From Rhodobacter sp. SY28-1 (GTDB lineage: Bacteria > Pseudomonadota > Alphaproteobacteria > Rhodobacterales > Rhodobacteraceae), in the NCBI RefSeq assembly GCF_005222785.1, contig NZ_STGH01000002.1, forward strand, positions 434,001-498,000: 64,000 bases of DNA, in the 5' to 3' direction. Both the position numbers and the translations under genes were made by a program. Below are positions 1 to 8,206 of this stretch, piece after piece. Position 1 is the stretch's first letter. The number at the start of each line of letters is the position of its first letter. The notes beneath the pieces were generated by a model, which was given only the letters and a program-made list of their open reading frames with translations, searched no databases and had not been told where the DNA came from.

Positions 1-87
1 GTCTACACGCCGAAGGACTTCCAGCTGAACCGGATCATGCTCGACCTCGTGGCACTCGCCGATCCCGCCCCGGTCGCTGCCGAATAG
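1..87 (+). CDS. ecm: C-terminal end of a B12-dependent acyl-CoA mutase, probably ethylmalonyl-CoA mutase (partial)
   Basis: Only the last 28 codons are inside the window, ending at TAG 85-87. The tail begins VYTPKDFQLNRIM and continues to a short acidic/alanine end. A V-Y-T-P-K-D-F stretch followed by a helix matches, as I remember it, the last strand and helix of the cobalamin-binding domain of MeaA/Ecm-type mutases, which convert ethylmalonyl-CoA to methylsuccinyl-CoA. The assignment is supported by context: mesaconyl-CoA hydratase and malyl-CoA thioesterase genes of the same pathway lie downstream, and ecm sits near sdh/suc genes in Rhodobacter. With so little sequence, another B12 mutase is possible. 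Confidence 0.55.
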   Translation, partial: VYTPKDFQLNRIMLDLVALADPAPVAAE

Positions 88-145
88 CGAAACGCGCCAA
101 ATCCCCGGTCTCTCGCAAAGAAGTCCTCGCCGTGGCAGACCGCAC

Positions 146-159
146 TTGACGCAGGTCAA
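146..159. promoter_or_regulatory. FNR/FnrL-type operator TTGACGCAGGTCAA
   Basis: TTGAC-GCAG-GTCAA is a perfect inverted repeat with a 4-bp spacer, extended by one more pair (C145/G160). It fits the FNR/CRP-superfamily half-site pattern TTGAY-N4-RTCAA used by FnrL and related regulators in Rhodobacteraceae. It lies 59 bp upstream of the ATG at 218, a reasonable distance for an activator site near -40. A TTG at 146 could be mistaken for a start codon but is part of this box. Confidence 0.65.
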
Positions 160-217
160 GGCGGTAAGCCTCTTCCTGCCCGACGCTTGGCCATCCTCCC
201 GACGCCAAGGGCTTCCA

Positions 218-577
218 ATGTTCGACCGTATCCGCTCCCTGATCCACCGCCTGCACGAGGTCACCGAGGCCGACACCCTTTCCGACCGCGACCTCCACGA
301 CCTCGGCATCAGCCGCGACCAGCTCCTCGATTTCCTCCGCATGCCGCAGGACATCACTGAACGGGTGACCGCGATGGCCGCCATCTTCGGCGTGCCCTTG
401 GCCGACCTCAAGCGCAACTATCCGCAATGGATCGACCTTCTGACCACCTGCGGCCATTGCGCCGACCGCGGCGCCTGCCGCAAGGTCCTCGACAAGGGTT
501 CGGCGGCGCGGCCGGATGAGGCAGGCTTCTGCGGCAACCGCGCCGTCTTTGCCGACTTGTCACACCAGATGGTCTGA
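218..577 (+). CDS. DUF6455-like small protein with a four-cysteine motif
   Basis: A 119-residue protein. The N-terminal half is helical and acidic; the C-terminal half carries C78-x2-C81-x5-C87 and C105, a spacing that could bind a metal or Fe-S cluster. The general plan fits DUF6455 proteins of Rhodobacterales, whose function is unknown to me. I chose ATG 218 because AAGGG precedes it and because the longer TTG frame would start inside the FNR-type box. The upstream box suggests induction at low oxygen. It stands alone, with the minus-strand gene at 584-1324 converging on it. Confidence 0.7.
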   Translation: MFDRIRSLIHRLHEVTEADTLSDRDLHDLGISRDQLLDFLRMPQDITERVTAMAAIFGVPLADLKRNYPQWIDLLTTCGHCADRGACRKVLDKGSAARPDEAGFCGNRAVFADLSHQMV

Positions 578-583
578 GACCAT

Positions 584-1324
584 TCAGCCCTCTGGCGCGG
601 GGTCTGCCTTGCGCCAGACCGAGGCGCCGTTTTCATACAGCTTCACCAGCCCCACATCCGCCCGGGCCTGCCGCCCGATGTCCTGCACCAGCTCGCGGTG
701 CGTGCTGCCCCGCAGGAACATGCAGCGCCGCGGCAGGGCATGCGCCTCAAGGTCCGGATTGATCTGCCGGTAGAACTGCTTTTCCGGGTCGAGCCCCGGC
801 TTCATCCGCCGTGCCGCCTCGCGCAGGAAATCCCCCTCGAACACGCCCGGAGAGGTGGAGAACGCGTTGACCAGGGTATCCTCGACGATACGGCGCCCCT
901 TCTTCACCACCCGGCGTGAGGTCTGGTGGTACAGCCCCCGTGTGTGCTTGTTCACGCACATGAAGGTCACCGCGCCCACGTCCGGCTCGAACAGGGGCTC
1001 GATCCGCTCGGGGCCGAATGGTTCCAGCGCGATCCAGTCGTCCTCCAGATGCAGCACCCGAGGCGCCGTTGTCGCCGCCCAGACCCGCATCACGGCCGAA
1101 GCGAAATCCGGCGTCTCGGGCCGGAAGATCAGCGCATCCGGGAAATGGCTGCGGATCATCGCCTCGCAGCGGTCGCCCTCGGCCTCGTCGCCCATGAAAC
1201 GGTCGATGTTCGCAATCAGCCGGCGGATGTTGAAGTTCGGAAAGACATCCCGCGTGAACGACTCCAGCGTTCGCGCCAGCAGCGCCTCGCGGTGACCTGC
1301 GATCAGCGTAATGTCGTAGTCCAA
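584..1324 (-). CDS. Glycosyltransferase-like protein (unassigned)
   Basis: About 246 residues. It opens with DYDITLIAGHRE, resembling the first beta strand of a GT-A fold, and has HLEDDW about 100 residues in, a candidate for the acidic nucleotide-sugar/metal motif. No signal peptide or membrane segment is seen. I place the start at TTG 1324, with GGGAGG upstream, just before the conserved-looking strand; upstream GTG codons in the same frame are possible. It is one of several sugar-transferase-like genes scattered through this region. Donor and acceptor cannot be told. Confidence 0.55.
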   Translation of the reverse strand: MDYDITLIAGHREALLARTLESFTRDVFPNFNIRRLIANIDRFMGDEAEGDRCEAMIRSHFPDALIFRPETPDFASAVMRVWAATTAPRVLHLEDDWIALEPFGPERIEPLFEPDVGAVTFMCVNKHTRGLYHQTSRRVVKKGRRIVEDTLVNAFSTSPGVFEGDFLREAARRMKPGLDPEKQFYRQINPDLEAHALPRRCMFLRGSTHRELVQDIGRQARADVGLVKLYENGASVWRKADPAPEG

Positions 1325-1535
1325 GCCTCTATGCCCTCCCGCCGCATCCCCATCCGGATAGCGCAGGTCGGACGGGCGGACAAACCGGATTTTGCACCCT
1401 TGCCGGTCAGACCGCTGCACCGCATTAATGGTCAGATCCAGGGACGCTTGACCTTGCCACCCGACCAGACCGGACACCACCGGAAAGCCGCGCAAGCACA
1501 AGGCCTTAGCCGCAGACACGACAGGGAATCGGAAA

Positions 1536-2240
1536 ATGACCTTCCACATCGGCGCCAAGCCCGGCGACATCGCCGAAACCGTGCTTTTGCCCGGCGACCC
1601 CTATCGCGCCCGCTGGGCCGCGCAGACCTTCCTCTCCGACGCAGTGCTGGTGAACGAGGTGCGCGGCATGCTCGGCTATACCGGAACCTGGAACGGCCAC
1701 CGCGTCACCATCCATGGTTCGGGCATGGGGATGCCGTCCCTGTCGATCTACGCCAACGAGCTGATCCGCGACTATGGCGCCAAGACCCTGATCCGCATCG
1801 GGTCCGCCGGTGCGCTGCCGACCCACGTCAAGGTCCGCGACGTGATCCTGGCCCAGACCGCCTCGACTGTCGGCTCGCCCTCCCGCACCATCTTCAAGGA
1901 ACTGAACTTCGCCCCCTGCGCCGATTTCACCCTCCTCCAGAAGGCCCACGCCGCCGCCACGGCCAAGGGCACCCCGGTCCATGTCGGCGGCATCTACTCG
2001 TCCGACACCTTCTACGACGAACGCCCCGACCTGTCGGAGCAGCTCCTCCGCCACGGCTGCCTTGGGGTCGAGATGGAAGCGGCCGAACTCTACATGGTCG
2101 CCGCCCGCCACGGCGCCCGCGCGCTTGCCGTCCTCACCGTCTCCGACCACATCACGACCGGAGAGGCGCTCCCCGCCGACCAGCGCGAACGCAGCTTCGG
2201 GGCGATGGTGGAAATCGCGCTGCACGCCGCCTTCGACTAA
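1536..2240 (+). CDS. deoD: Purine-nucleoside phosphorylase, DeoD type
   Basis: A 234-residue enzyme that phosphorolyses purine (deoxy)nucleosides to the base plus (deoxy)ribose-1-phosphate in the cytosol. The family's key residues are in their standard positions: H4, G20, R24, R43 and R87 for phosphate, the E179-M180-E181 ribose/base motif, and the catalytic Asp as D204 (TVSDH). The length is typical of the hexameric bacterial DeoD. It is divergent from the gene at 584-1324. The next gene, a secreted rhodanese, starts 58 bp downstream and may be co-transcribed. Confidence 0.95.
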   Translation: MTFHIGAKPGDIAETVLLPGDPYRARWAAQTFLSDAVLVNEVRGMLGYTGTWNGHRVTIHGSGMGMPSLSIYANELIRDYGAKTLIRIGSAGALPTHVKVRDVILAQTASTVGSPSRTIFKELNFAPCADFTLLQKAHAAATAKGTPVHVGGIYSSDTFYDERPDLSEQLLRHGCLGVEMEAAELYMVAARHGARALAVLTVSDHITTGEALPADQRERSFGAMVEIALHAAFD

Positions 2241-2298
2241 GCCCTTGCACAAGGTCGCTGCGTCCCCATCTTGGGACAGAATAAACGGGTCCGGTGTC

Positions 2299-2733
2299 AT
2301 GCTCTCACGTCGCCTCGTGCTTTCCCTGCCACTGGCCTTTGTGGCCGCAGGCTCTGCCTATACCCTGATGCAACCGGCTCAGGCGGGGCAGACACTTGAC
2401 GCAGAAACCGCCTTCCAGCGCGCCCAGGCGGGCAATCTCCTTCTCATAGACATCCGTCAGCCCGACGAATGGGCCGATACCGGCAGCCCGGAAGGCGCGC
2501 AGCGGCTGGACCTACGCAGCCCCGACTTCCTCGATCGGCTTTCGGAACTGGCCGAAGGCGACACCGACCGCCCTATCGCACTGATCTGCGCCACAGGCGG
2601 CCGGTCAGCGCGGACGGCCCGGGCCCTCACCGCTGCCGGGTTCACCAATGTCCTCGACGTGTCTGAAGGCATGCTCGGCTCTTCTGCCGGTCCCGGCTGG
2701 CTTGCCCGCGGCCTGCCCACCGTCACCAACTGA
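2299..2733 (+). CDS. Secreted rhodanese-like domain protein
   Basis: A 144-residue protein. Residues 1-29 are a signal peptide (two Arg, hydrophobic core, then PAQAGQ). A single rhodanese domain follows, with DIRQPDEW and the active-site loop C97-A-T-G-G-R-S, so the catalytic Cys is present and a sulfur-transfer or thiosulfate/persulfide role in the periplasm is likely. ATG 2299 is chosen because it gives the signal peptide; the frame stays open upstream inside deoD. The substrate is unknown. Confidence 0.85.
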   Translation: MLSRRLVLSLPLAFVAAGSAYTLMQPAQAGQTLDAETAFQRAQAGNLLLIDIRQPDEWADTGSPEGAQRLDLRSPDFLDRLSELAEGDTDRPIALICATGGRSARTARALTAAGFTNVLDVSEGMLGSSAGPGWLARGLPTVTN

Positions 2734-2797
2734 CCGCTTCCGGCTTGCATCCGCTCTCGCGGACAGGTCATCTTCCCGGACCTGACCGGAGTCCGCC

Positions 2798-4117
2798 ATG
2801 CCCCACCTCGCCCCCCGCCCCTGGGTCCCCGCCGCGTGTGAGACCTACATCCAGCGCCTCGCCACCGATGCCGCCAAACCCTCCGCCCAGGTCGCCGCCC
2901 GCCTTGACGCCCTCATCGCGAAGAACCGCGAGATCCACGATCAGGACTGCTTCAACCTCAACCCCGCGACCAACGTGATGAACCCCCGCGCCGAGGCGGC
3001 GCTGGCCTCCGGCCTCGGCTCGCGCCCCTCGCTCGGCTACCCCGGCGACAAGTACGAAATGGGGCTGGAGGCGATCGAGGAAATCGAGGTCCTCGCCGCC
3101 GAGCTTGCCGCCGAGGTCTTCCACGCCAAGTATGCCGAAATCCGCGTGGCCTCGGGCGCTTTGGCCAACCTTTACGGCTTCATGGCCCTCGCAAAACCCG
3201 GCGACAGCATCATCGCGCCCCCCGGCACCATCGGCGGCCACGTCACTCACCACGCCGCCGGCTGTGCGGGCCTCTATGGGCTGACGACCCACGCGGCCCC
3301 CATCGACGCGGACGGCTATACCCTTGATCTGAAAGGCCTCGAAGACCTCGCCCACGCCGTCCGCCCGAAGATCATCACCGTCGGCGGCAGCCTGAACCTC
3401 TTCCCGCATCCGGTGGCCGAGGTCCGCAAGATCGCCGACCAAGTGGGCGCCAAGGTCCTGTTCGACGCCGCCCACCAATGCGGCATCATCGCCGGGGGTA
3501 CTTGGGCGAACCCCCTGACCGAAGGCGCGCATCTGATGACGATGTCGACCTACAAAAGCCTCGGCGGCCCCGCCGGTGGCCTTATCGTCACCAACGACGC
3601 CGCCATCGCCGAACGCCTCGACGCCATCGCCTTCCCCGGCCTCACCGCCAACTTCGACGCCGCGAAATCGGCTGCCCTCGCCTACACCCTCCTCGACTGG
3701 CGCGACCATGGGCACGCCTACGCCAACGCGATGGCCGACCTCGCCAAGGCCCTCGCCCACGAACTCACCACCCTCGGCCTCCCCGTCTTCGCCGCCGACC
3801 GTGGCGCCACCACCTCGCACCAGTTCGCCATCGAAGCCGCCGCTTTCGGCGGGGGCCAGGCTGTCTCGAAGACACTCCGCAAGGCAGGTTTCCTAGCCTG
3901 CGGCATCGGCCTCCCCCTCCCCGAGGTCCCCGGCGACATGAACGGCCTGAGGATCGGAACGCCCGAGCTTGTCCGCCGCGGCGTCACCCCCGCCGACGCC
4001 CCGGCCCTCGCCGCCCTGATCGCCGAGGGCCTCCGTTCGAACGCCCCCGAATCCGTCGCGCCGCGCACCAAGGCCCTGCGCGCCCGCTTCCAGGGCCTCC
4101 ACTTCATCAACGCTTGA
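2798..4117 (+). CDS. Serine hydroxymethyltransferase-like PLP enzyme (divergent)
   Basis: A 439-residue fold-type I PLP enzyme with the SHMT plan: DCFNLNPATNVM and YPGDKYEMG near residues 50-90, DAAHQCG in the middle and the PLP-lysine loop STYKSLGGPAGG with K253. Canonical SHMT has a T-T-H-K-T-L-R-G-P loop, so Tyr replaces His before the Lys here and sequence drift is clear. It is therefore probably not the housekeeping GlyA. Paracoccus alpha-methylserine hydroxymethyltransferases and related aldolases are members of this branch as I recall, but the substrate is not provable here. An aldo/keto reductase gene follows 49 bp downstream. Confidence 0.75.
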   Translation: MPHLAPRPWVPAACETYIQRLATDAAKPSAQVAARLDALIAKNREIHDQDCFNLNPATNVMNPRAEAALASGLGSRPSLGYPGDKYEMGLEAIEEIEVLAAELAAEVFHAKYAEIRVASGALANLYGFMALAKPGDSIIAPPGTIGGHVTHHAAGCAGLYGLTTHAAPIDADGYTLDLKGLEDLAHAVRPKIITVGGSLNLFPHPVAEVRKIADQVGAKVLFDAAHQCGIIAGGTWANPLTEGAHLMTMSTYKSLGGPAGGLIVTNDAAIAERLDAIAFPGLTANFDAAKSAALAYTLLDWRDHGHAYANAMADLAKALAHELTTLGLPVFAADRGATTSHQFAIEAAAFGGGQAVSKTLRKAGFLACGIGLPLPEVPGDMNGLRIGTPELVRRGVTPADAPALAALIAEGLRSNAPESVAPRTKALRARFQGLHFINA

Positions 4118-4166
4118 CCATCCCCGCCCCGTCCCGTCTTCTGCCGCCAAACGGCAGGAGACGGCG

Positions 4167-5150
4167 ATGAAACAGCGGCAGCTTGGACGGACTGGCCCCA
4201 AAGTCTCGGCTCTCGGCCTCGGCTGCCTCTCCTTCGGCGGCATGTTCGGCCCCACCACGGAAGCCGAAAGCCTCCGCACCCTCGACGCTGCCTGGGACGC
4301 AGGGATCACCTTCCTCGACACCGCCAACCGCTACGGCGAGGGCGTCAGCGAGACCTTCATCGGCAAATGGCTGAAGCAGTCAGGCAAACGCCCGCACATC
4401 GCCACCAAGGCCGCCTTCTCCGACGACCCCGCCCGCCGCATCGACAACCGGCCGGAACACCTGCGCGCCGAACTCGAACGCTCGCTCAAGCGTCTTGGCA
4501 CCGACCACGTCACCCTCTTTTACGCCCACCGCCACGACCCCTTAGTCCCGGCGGAAGATCTCGCAGGCACCATGCAACGCCTTGTCGAAGAAGGCAAAAT
4601 CCTTGGCTATGGCCTGTCCGAAATCGGCCCCTACACGCTGGAACGCTGCCACGCCGTCCACCCGGTCATGGCAGTCCAGAACGAATACTCCCTCTGGACC
4701 CGCACTCCGGAACTCGGCCTCATCCAGCGCTGCGCCCAGCTTGGCGTCGCCTTCGTCCCCTTCTCCCCCCTCGCCCGCGGAGCCTTCGGCACGCCCATGA
4801 CCGACCCCGCGACCTTCCAGCCGAAGGAATTCCGCACCCGCATCCCGCGCTTCCACCCGGAGAACTGGCCGAACAACCGCGCCAAGCTCGACGCCTTCCA
4901 CGCCTTCGCACAGGGCCGAGGCTTCACCCCAGCCGCCCTTGCCCTCGCCTGGCTCCTCGACCGGGGCGTGCACATCCTGCCGATCCCTGGCACCCGCACG
5001 GCCGAGCACCTCCGAGCTTGGGCCATGGCTCCCGAAATCGACCTCGACGACCACGACCGGAACGAGATCGACCGCCTCCTCCCCATCGGCTGGGCCTGGG
5101 GCGACCGCTACGACGACCTTCAGGCACAGACGGTCGAACGCTACTCCTAA
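4167..5150 (+). CDS. Aldo/keto reductase
   Basis: A 327-residue (beta/alpha)8 NADPH-dependent oxidoreductase. The catalytic tetrad is complete: D51 and Y56 in DTANRYGEG, K81 in the ATKAA strand and H121 in YAHRHD. C-terminal cofactor-binding features are present (PIPGTR near residue 275). The length is usual for the family. RBS GGAGACGGCG precedes ATG 4167. It probably forms a pair with the SHMT-like gene upstream. The carbonyl substrate cannot be predicted. The stop codon overlaps that of the convergent gene at 5147-6007 by 3 bp. Confidence 0.88.
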   Translation: MKQRQLGRTGPKVSALGLGCLSFGGMFGPTTEAESLRTLDAAWDAGITFLDTANRYGEGVSETFIGKWLKQSGKRPHIATKAAFSDDPARRIDNRPEHLRAELERSLKRLGTDHVTLFYAHRHDPLVPAEDLAGTMQRLVEEGKILGYGLSEIGPYTLERCHAVHPVMAVQNEYSLWTRTPELGLIQRCAQLGVAFVPFSPLARGAFGTPMTDPATFQPKEFRTRIPRFHPENWPNNRAKLDAFHAFAQGRGFTPAALALAWLLDRGVHILPIPGTRTAEHLRAWAMAPEIDLDDHDRNEIDRLLPIGWAWGDRYDDLQAQTVERYS

Positions 5151-6007
5151 CCGTGGGTCCGGTCATACGGGTTCGGCCCCGACGGTGCCCACCCGACCGG
5201 AGGCGCCTTCGGCTTGAACACCTGCACCAGCAGGGGATGACACGCGGCGACATCGGACGAATGCTCGCTGGAACAATCCCCGCCCGGACAGGCCGACAGC
5301 ACCCCCAGAAGGTCGATCTCGGCCATGAACTCCAGGTAGTCCCCGGGCCGCACGGGCGAGGCCTTCATGAAATACTGCCCGGTGTCGCGGGTGAACCCGG
5401 TGCACATGAAGACGTTCAGCACGTCATGCACATGCAACTCCGCCGCCTTCGCGGGCAGGCCCCAGTGATCCGCAACCGCACGGGTCAGGTTGGAATGGCA
5501 GCAGTGGTGATACTGCTCGCCCCCCGACAACAGCGCATGAGTATAGGGATCGCAGCGCGTACCGATCACGTCATGCACCGACCCGCCAAAGACATCGAAC
5601 CCGTACCAGTCCAGCGTGTCCTCGGTGATCGTTGCCATCGGCCGCAGATAGGGCAAACAGGACCACATCCGGTCCCCCGTCGACAAATGCGTCCCGTGCA
5701 GCGCCCGCGTCTTGCCCGAAAAGAACCGCTCGCCCAGGTTCTCCAGGGCAAACAGGTTCAGGTCACCCACCTGAGGCCCCTCGACACTGACGATCCGGAA
5801 AAACCACCCCGCCGGAACCTCGAAACTGCGGGCCTCACGCGGCGGGACCAGCACCTCGGACACCAGCGTCCACCCCTCCCGCGCCGCGCGGTAGGCGGCA
5901 AGGTCAGGCCGAGGCAGCCCCTCCACCGGATAGCAAATCACGGGGACCACAGCCTTGCGGGCTGCAGCATCGGCGGGGGCGGGGTGTTCGGGATGATCGG
6001 GCTTCAT
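5147..6007 (-). CDS. DUF1989 / urea carboxylase-associated family protein
   Basis: A 286-residue cytosolic protein with the DUF1989 pattern: VPAGWFFRIVSVEGPQVGDLN in the N-terminal half, then HGTHLSTGDRMWS, HDVIGTRCDPY and HHCCHSNL, rich in His and Cys and likely metal-binding. Members are found beside urea carboxylase/allophanate genes, but no such neighbour is present here, so the link to urea or amidine metabolism is only by family. ATG 6007 is chosen because the upstream frame is arginine-rich and unlike the family. Confidence 0.75.
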   Translation of the reverse strand: MKPDHPEHPAPADAAARKAVVPVICYPVEGLPRPDLAAYRAAREGWTLVSEVLVPPREARSFEVPAGWFFRIVSVEGPQVGDLNLFALENLGERFFSGKTRALHGTHLSTGDRMWSCLPYLRPMATITEDTLDWYGFDVFGGSVHDVIGTRCDPYTHALLSGGEQYHHCCHSNLTRAVADHWGLPAKAAELHVHDVLNVFMCTGFTRDTGQYFMKASPVRPGDYLEFMAEIDLLGVLSACPGGDCSSEHSSDVAACHPLLVQVFKPKAPPVGWAPSGPNPYDRTHG

Positions 6008-6122
6008 GGCCGCAAGTCTTCCCGGAACCGCCACCCCCCGCAAGCGCCGATTTCTTGAAAGAAAACGGACCGAAGCCTTCAAGGGCTCCGTCGAGCGGTT
6101 ATCGAAAACGCCGTGCCCAGCC

Positions 6123-6317
6123 CTACCGTTTCTGCCGCAGACAATCCTTCGGCTCCGCCCCCCGCGCCTCGGCCCCGCAGACCGCGCAGCGCCAGAAGTC
6201 CGGCGCCACGCTGCGATCCAGTCGCCAGCGGCACTCCCGCGTCAAGGTCGTGGTCCGCCACTGGTGCCAAAGAAACAGGTAGACCGCGCCCGCCAGAATC
6301 AGCAGTGGCAGCGGCAC
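6123..6317 (-). CDS. Small membrane protein with cysteine pair, last gene of the sdh operon
   Basis: A 64-residue protein. Residues 2-17 form one hydrophobic segment (PLPLLILAGAVYLFLW), followed by a basic stretch TTTLTRECRWR and then CAVCGAE and a final Cys, so four cysteines lie on one side of the membrane. The start is GTG 6317, supported by AAGGG overlapping the sdhB stop codon. The 9-bp gap to sdhB suggests co-transcription. I recall similar short proteins downstream of sdhB in Rhodobacteraceae; an assembly or metal-handling role for the Fe-S subunit is only a guess. Confidence 0.6.
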   Translation of the reverse strand: MPLPLLILAGAVYLFLWHQWRTTTLTRECRWRLDRSVAPDFWRCAVCGAEARGAEPKDCLRQKR

Positions 6318-6326
6318 GGGCGGCCC

Positions 6327-7103
6327 TTAAACCACCCGTTCCACCATCATCTTCTTGATTTCGGCAATCGCCTTGGCCGGGTTCAACCCCTTGGGGCAGG
6401 TCTTCGCGCAGTTCATGATCGTGTGGCAGCGGTACAGCTTGAACGGATCTTCCAGCTGATCCAGCCGCTCGCCCGTGGCTTCATCGCGCGAGTCGATGAT
6501 CCAGCGATAGGCATGCAGCAGCGCCGCAGGCCCCAGATACCGGTCCGAGTTCCACCAGTACGACGGGCAAGAGGTCGAACACGACGCACACATCACGCAT
6601 TCATACAGCCCGTCCAACTTCTTCCGGTCCTCGATCGACTGCCGCCACTCCTTGGCCGGGCGGTTCGTCTTCGTCTCGAGCCACGGCATGATCGACGCAT
6701 GCTGGGCGTAGAAATGTGTCAGGTCCGGGATCAGGTCCTTGATGACCGCCATATGCGGCAGGGGGTAGATCTTCACGTCGCCCTTGATCTCATCGAGGCC
6801 ATAGATGCAGGCCAGCGTGTTGATCCCGTCGATGTTCATCGCGCAGGACCCGCAGATGCCCTCGCGGCAGGACCGCCGGAAGGTCAGGGTCGGGTCGATC
6901 TCGGTCTTGATCTTGATCAGCGCGTCCAGGACCATCGGACCGCAGGTATCCATGTCGACGAAATAGGTGTCGACCCGCGGGTTCTCGCCGTCATCGGGGT
7001 TCCAGCGGTAGATCTGGAACTTGCGCACGTTCCGGCCCTCGGGCTTGGGCCAGGTCTTGCCAGTGCGGATCTTGGAATTCTTCGGCAGGGTGAACTGGAC
7101 CAT
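6327..7103 (-). CDS. sdhB: Succinate dehydrogenase iron-sulfur subunit
   Basis: A 258-residue subunit of complex II that carries electrons from the SdhA flavin to quinone at the SdhCD membrane anchor. The [2Fe-2S] ligands are C79, C84, C87 and C99; the [4Fe-4S]/[3Fe-4S] region has C169-x2-C172-x2-C175-x3-C179 and C226, C232, C236-P. The length is normal. It starts 3 bp after the stop of a methyltransferase gene, with the ribosome site inside that gene's end, so it depends on read-through of the whole block inserted after sdhA. Confidence 0.97.
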   Translation of the reverse strand: MVQFTLPKNSKIRTGKTWPKPEGRNVRKFQIYRWNPDDGENPRVDTYFVDMDTCGPMVLDALIKIKTEIDPTLTFRRSCREGICGSCAMNIDGINTLACIYGLDEIKGDVKIYPLPHMAVIKDLIPDLTHFYAQHASIMPWLETKTNRPAKEWRQSIEDRKKLDGLYECVMCASCSTSCPSYWWNSDRYLGPAALLHAYRWIIDSRDEATGERLDQLEDPFKLYRCHTIMNCAKTCPKGLNPAKAIAEIKKMMVERVV

Positions 7104-7106
7104 GGG

Positions 7107-7901
7107 TCAACCTTTCCTGGTCTTGGTCTTCGACTGGGTGGGGGTCGCGGGCTTTGTCAGCTCGTACAACGTCTCGCCGCGCATCAGGGAATAGGTGGAA
7201 ACGTCCGGTTCGACCGAGACGAACTCGTGCAGCTCGAACCCGGCCGCGCGCATGTGATCTTTCACGTCGCGCCCGAAATAGCGGCTGTGGTCCTTCTGGC
7301 CGAAATGCAGCATCCGGTCCCGCGCCGTGGTGATGGCGGGGTTGACGTAAGTCGTCTCCCAGGCCTCGATCACCGGGGTCGTCACCACCAGCCGCCCGCC
7401 AGGCGTCAGCACCCGGAAACATTCGGCAAGCGCCTTGTGGTGATCGACATGTTCCAGGATCTGATGCGCGATGATCAGGTCGAAACTCGCGTTGTCCAGC
7501 TCCAGCGCCTCGATGTTCAGCTTGCGGTCGACCTTCGTCCGCATGAAATCGGCGGTGACATAGGTCCCCGCCATCTCCCGCAGGATCGGCTCGAACACGG
7601 GTTCCGGCGCGAAATGCAGGACCGACATGTCCTTGCCGATCCCGCCCCGCCGGTCGATCCACAGCTTGAACAGCCGATGCCTCTCCCGTGATCGGCACAA
7701 GGGACACAGCCCGTCCAGACGCGGAGGTTCCCCCACCGGAGCAAACTCGCCGACATAGCCGCAGACCGGGCAGGTCCGGGTGAACCCCGTCACCATCATC
7801 GCCTCGAACTCGCGCACGCGCCGCCGCCGGATGCGCTCCAGCGCGCCCTTGGCGAACCGCACCTGCCGCGGATCCGGCGTGGGGATCACATCCTTCGCCA
7901 T
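7107..7901 (-). CDS. Class I SAM-dependent methyltransferase with zinc-ribbon N-terminus
   Basis: About 264 residues. An N-terminal CPVCG...CPLCR pair (roughly residues 43-72) looks like a zinc ribbon; then a Rossmann methyltransferase core follows, with VLHFAPEP and FDLIIAHQILEHVD (motif IV/post-I), GGRLVVTTPV, and a C-terminal YFGRDV stretch. The FAPE motif replaces the usual GxGxG. ATG 7901 overlaps the preceding stop as TGATG. It sits between lipoprotein and sdhB genes in the sdh operon. A role in modifying surface sugars, with the neighbouring glycosyltransferases, is an inference. Confidence 0.72.
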   Translation of the reverse strand: MAKDVIPTPDPRQVRFAKGALERIRRRRVREFEAMMVTGFTRTCPVCGYVGEFAPVGEPPRLDGLCPLCRSRERHRLFKLWIDRRGGIGKDMSVLHFAPEPVFEPILREMAGTYVTADFMRTKVDRKLNIEALELDNASFDLIIAHQILEHVDHHKALAECFRVLTPGGRLVVTTPVIEAWETTYVNPAITTARDRMLHFGQKDHSRYFGRDVKDHMRAAGFELHEFVSVEPDVSTYSLMRGETLYELTKPATPTQSKTKTRKG

Positions 7902-8206
7902 CAGCGCCAATCCGGCCGCGCGTACAAGGGTCGGCTCGGCGGCTCGCCCGCCTTGTTCATCACACAGGTCTCGTAGACCGCCGACGGGTCCTTGCCCAGA
8001 AGGAAGTCCGAACTCACGTTCAACTCCAGCCCCGCCGCTGTTCGCCCGCCCGAACCAACCCCGACCGAGACCTCGCCCCGGGGCTGCTTGGCCAGCCGCG
8101 CGCGCTCAAAGCACTGCCGCTCGGCCTCGGCCAGCGACATCGGCCCGCAGGCGGACAGAACCAGCGGCAGCAGCAGAAGACCCGCCCCGATCACCCGTTT
8201 CATCAT
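7901..8206 (-). CDS. Small putative lipoprotein
   Basis: A 101-residue protein with a type II signal peptide: hydrophobic GLLLLPLVLSAC, lipidation Cys near residue 20 in LSAC. The mature part has two more cysteines (QCFERA, ETCVMN) and no domain I know. AAGGAG precedes twin ATG codons at 8206 and 8203; the first overlaps the upstream stop as ATGA. Short lipoproteins between sdhA and sdhB are, as I recall, seen in other Rhodobacteraceae, so this may be an ancestral operon member. Confidence 0.65.
   Translation of the reverse strand: MMKRVIGAGLLLLPLVLSACGPMSLAEAERQCFERARLAKQPRGEVSVGVGSGGRTAAGLELNVSSDFLLGKDPSAVYETCVMNKAGEPPSRPLYARPDWR

Noticed and set aside
146-217. A TTG start at 146 giving a 143-residue protein.
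   Set aside because: The TTG is part of the FNR-type dyad; the added 24 residues look unlike the rest, and ATG 218 has a ribosome site.
2241-2298. A long plus-strand frame running from inside deoD (1981) into the rhodanese.
   Set aside because: The part before 2299 is Ser/Thr/Pro-rich shadow of deoD; the signal peptide begins at ATG 2299.
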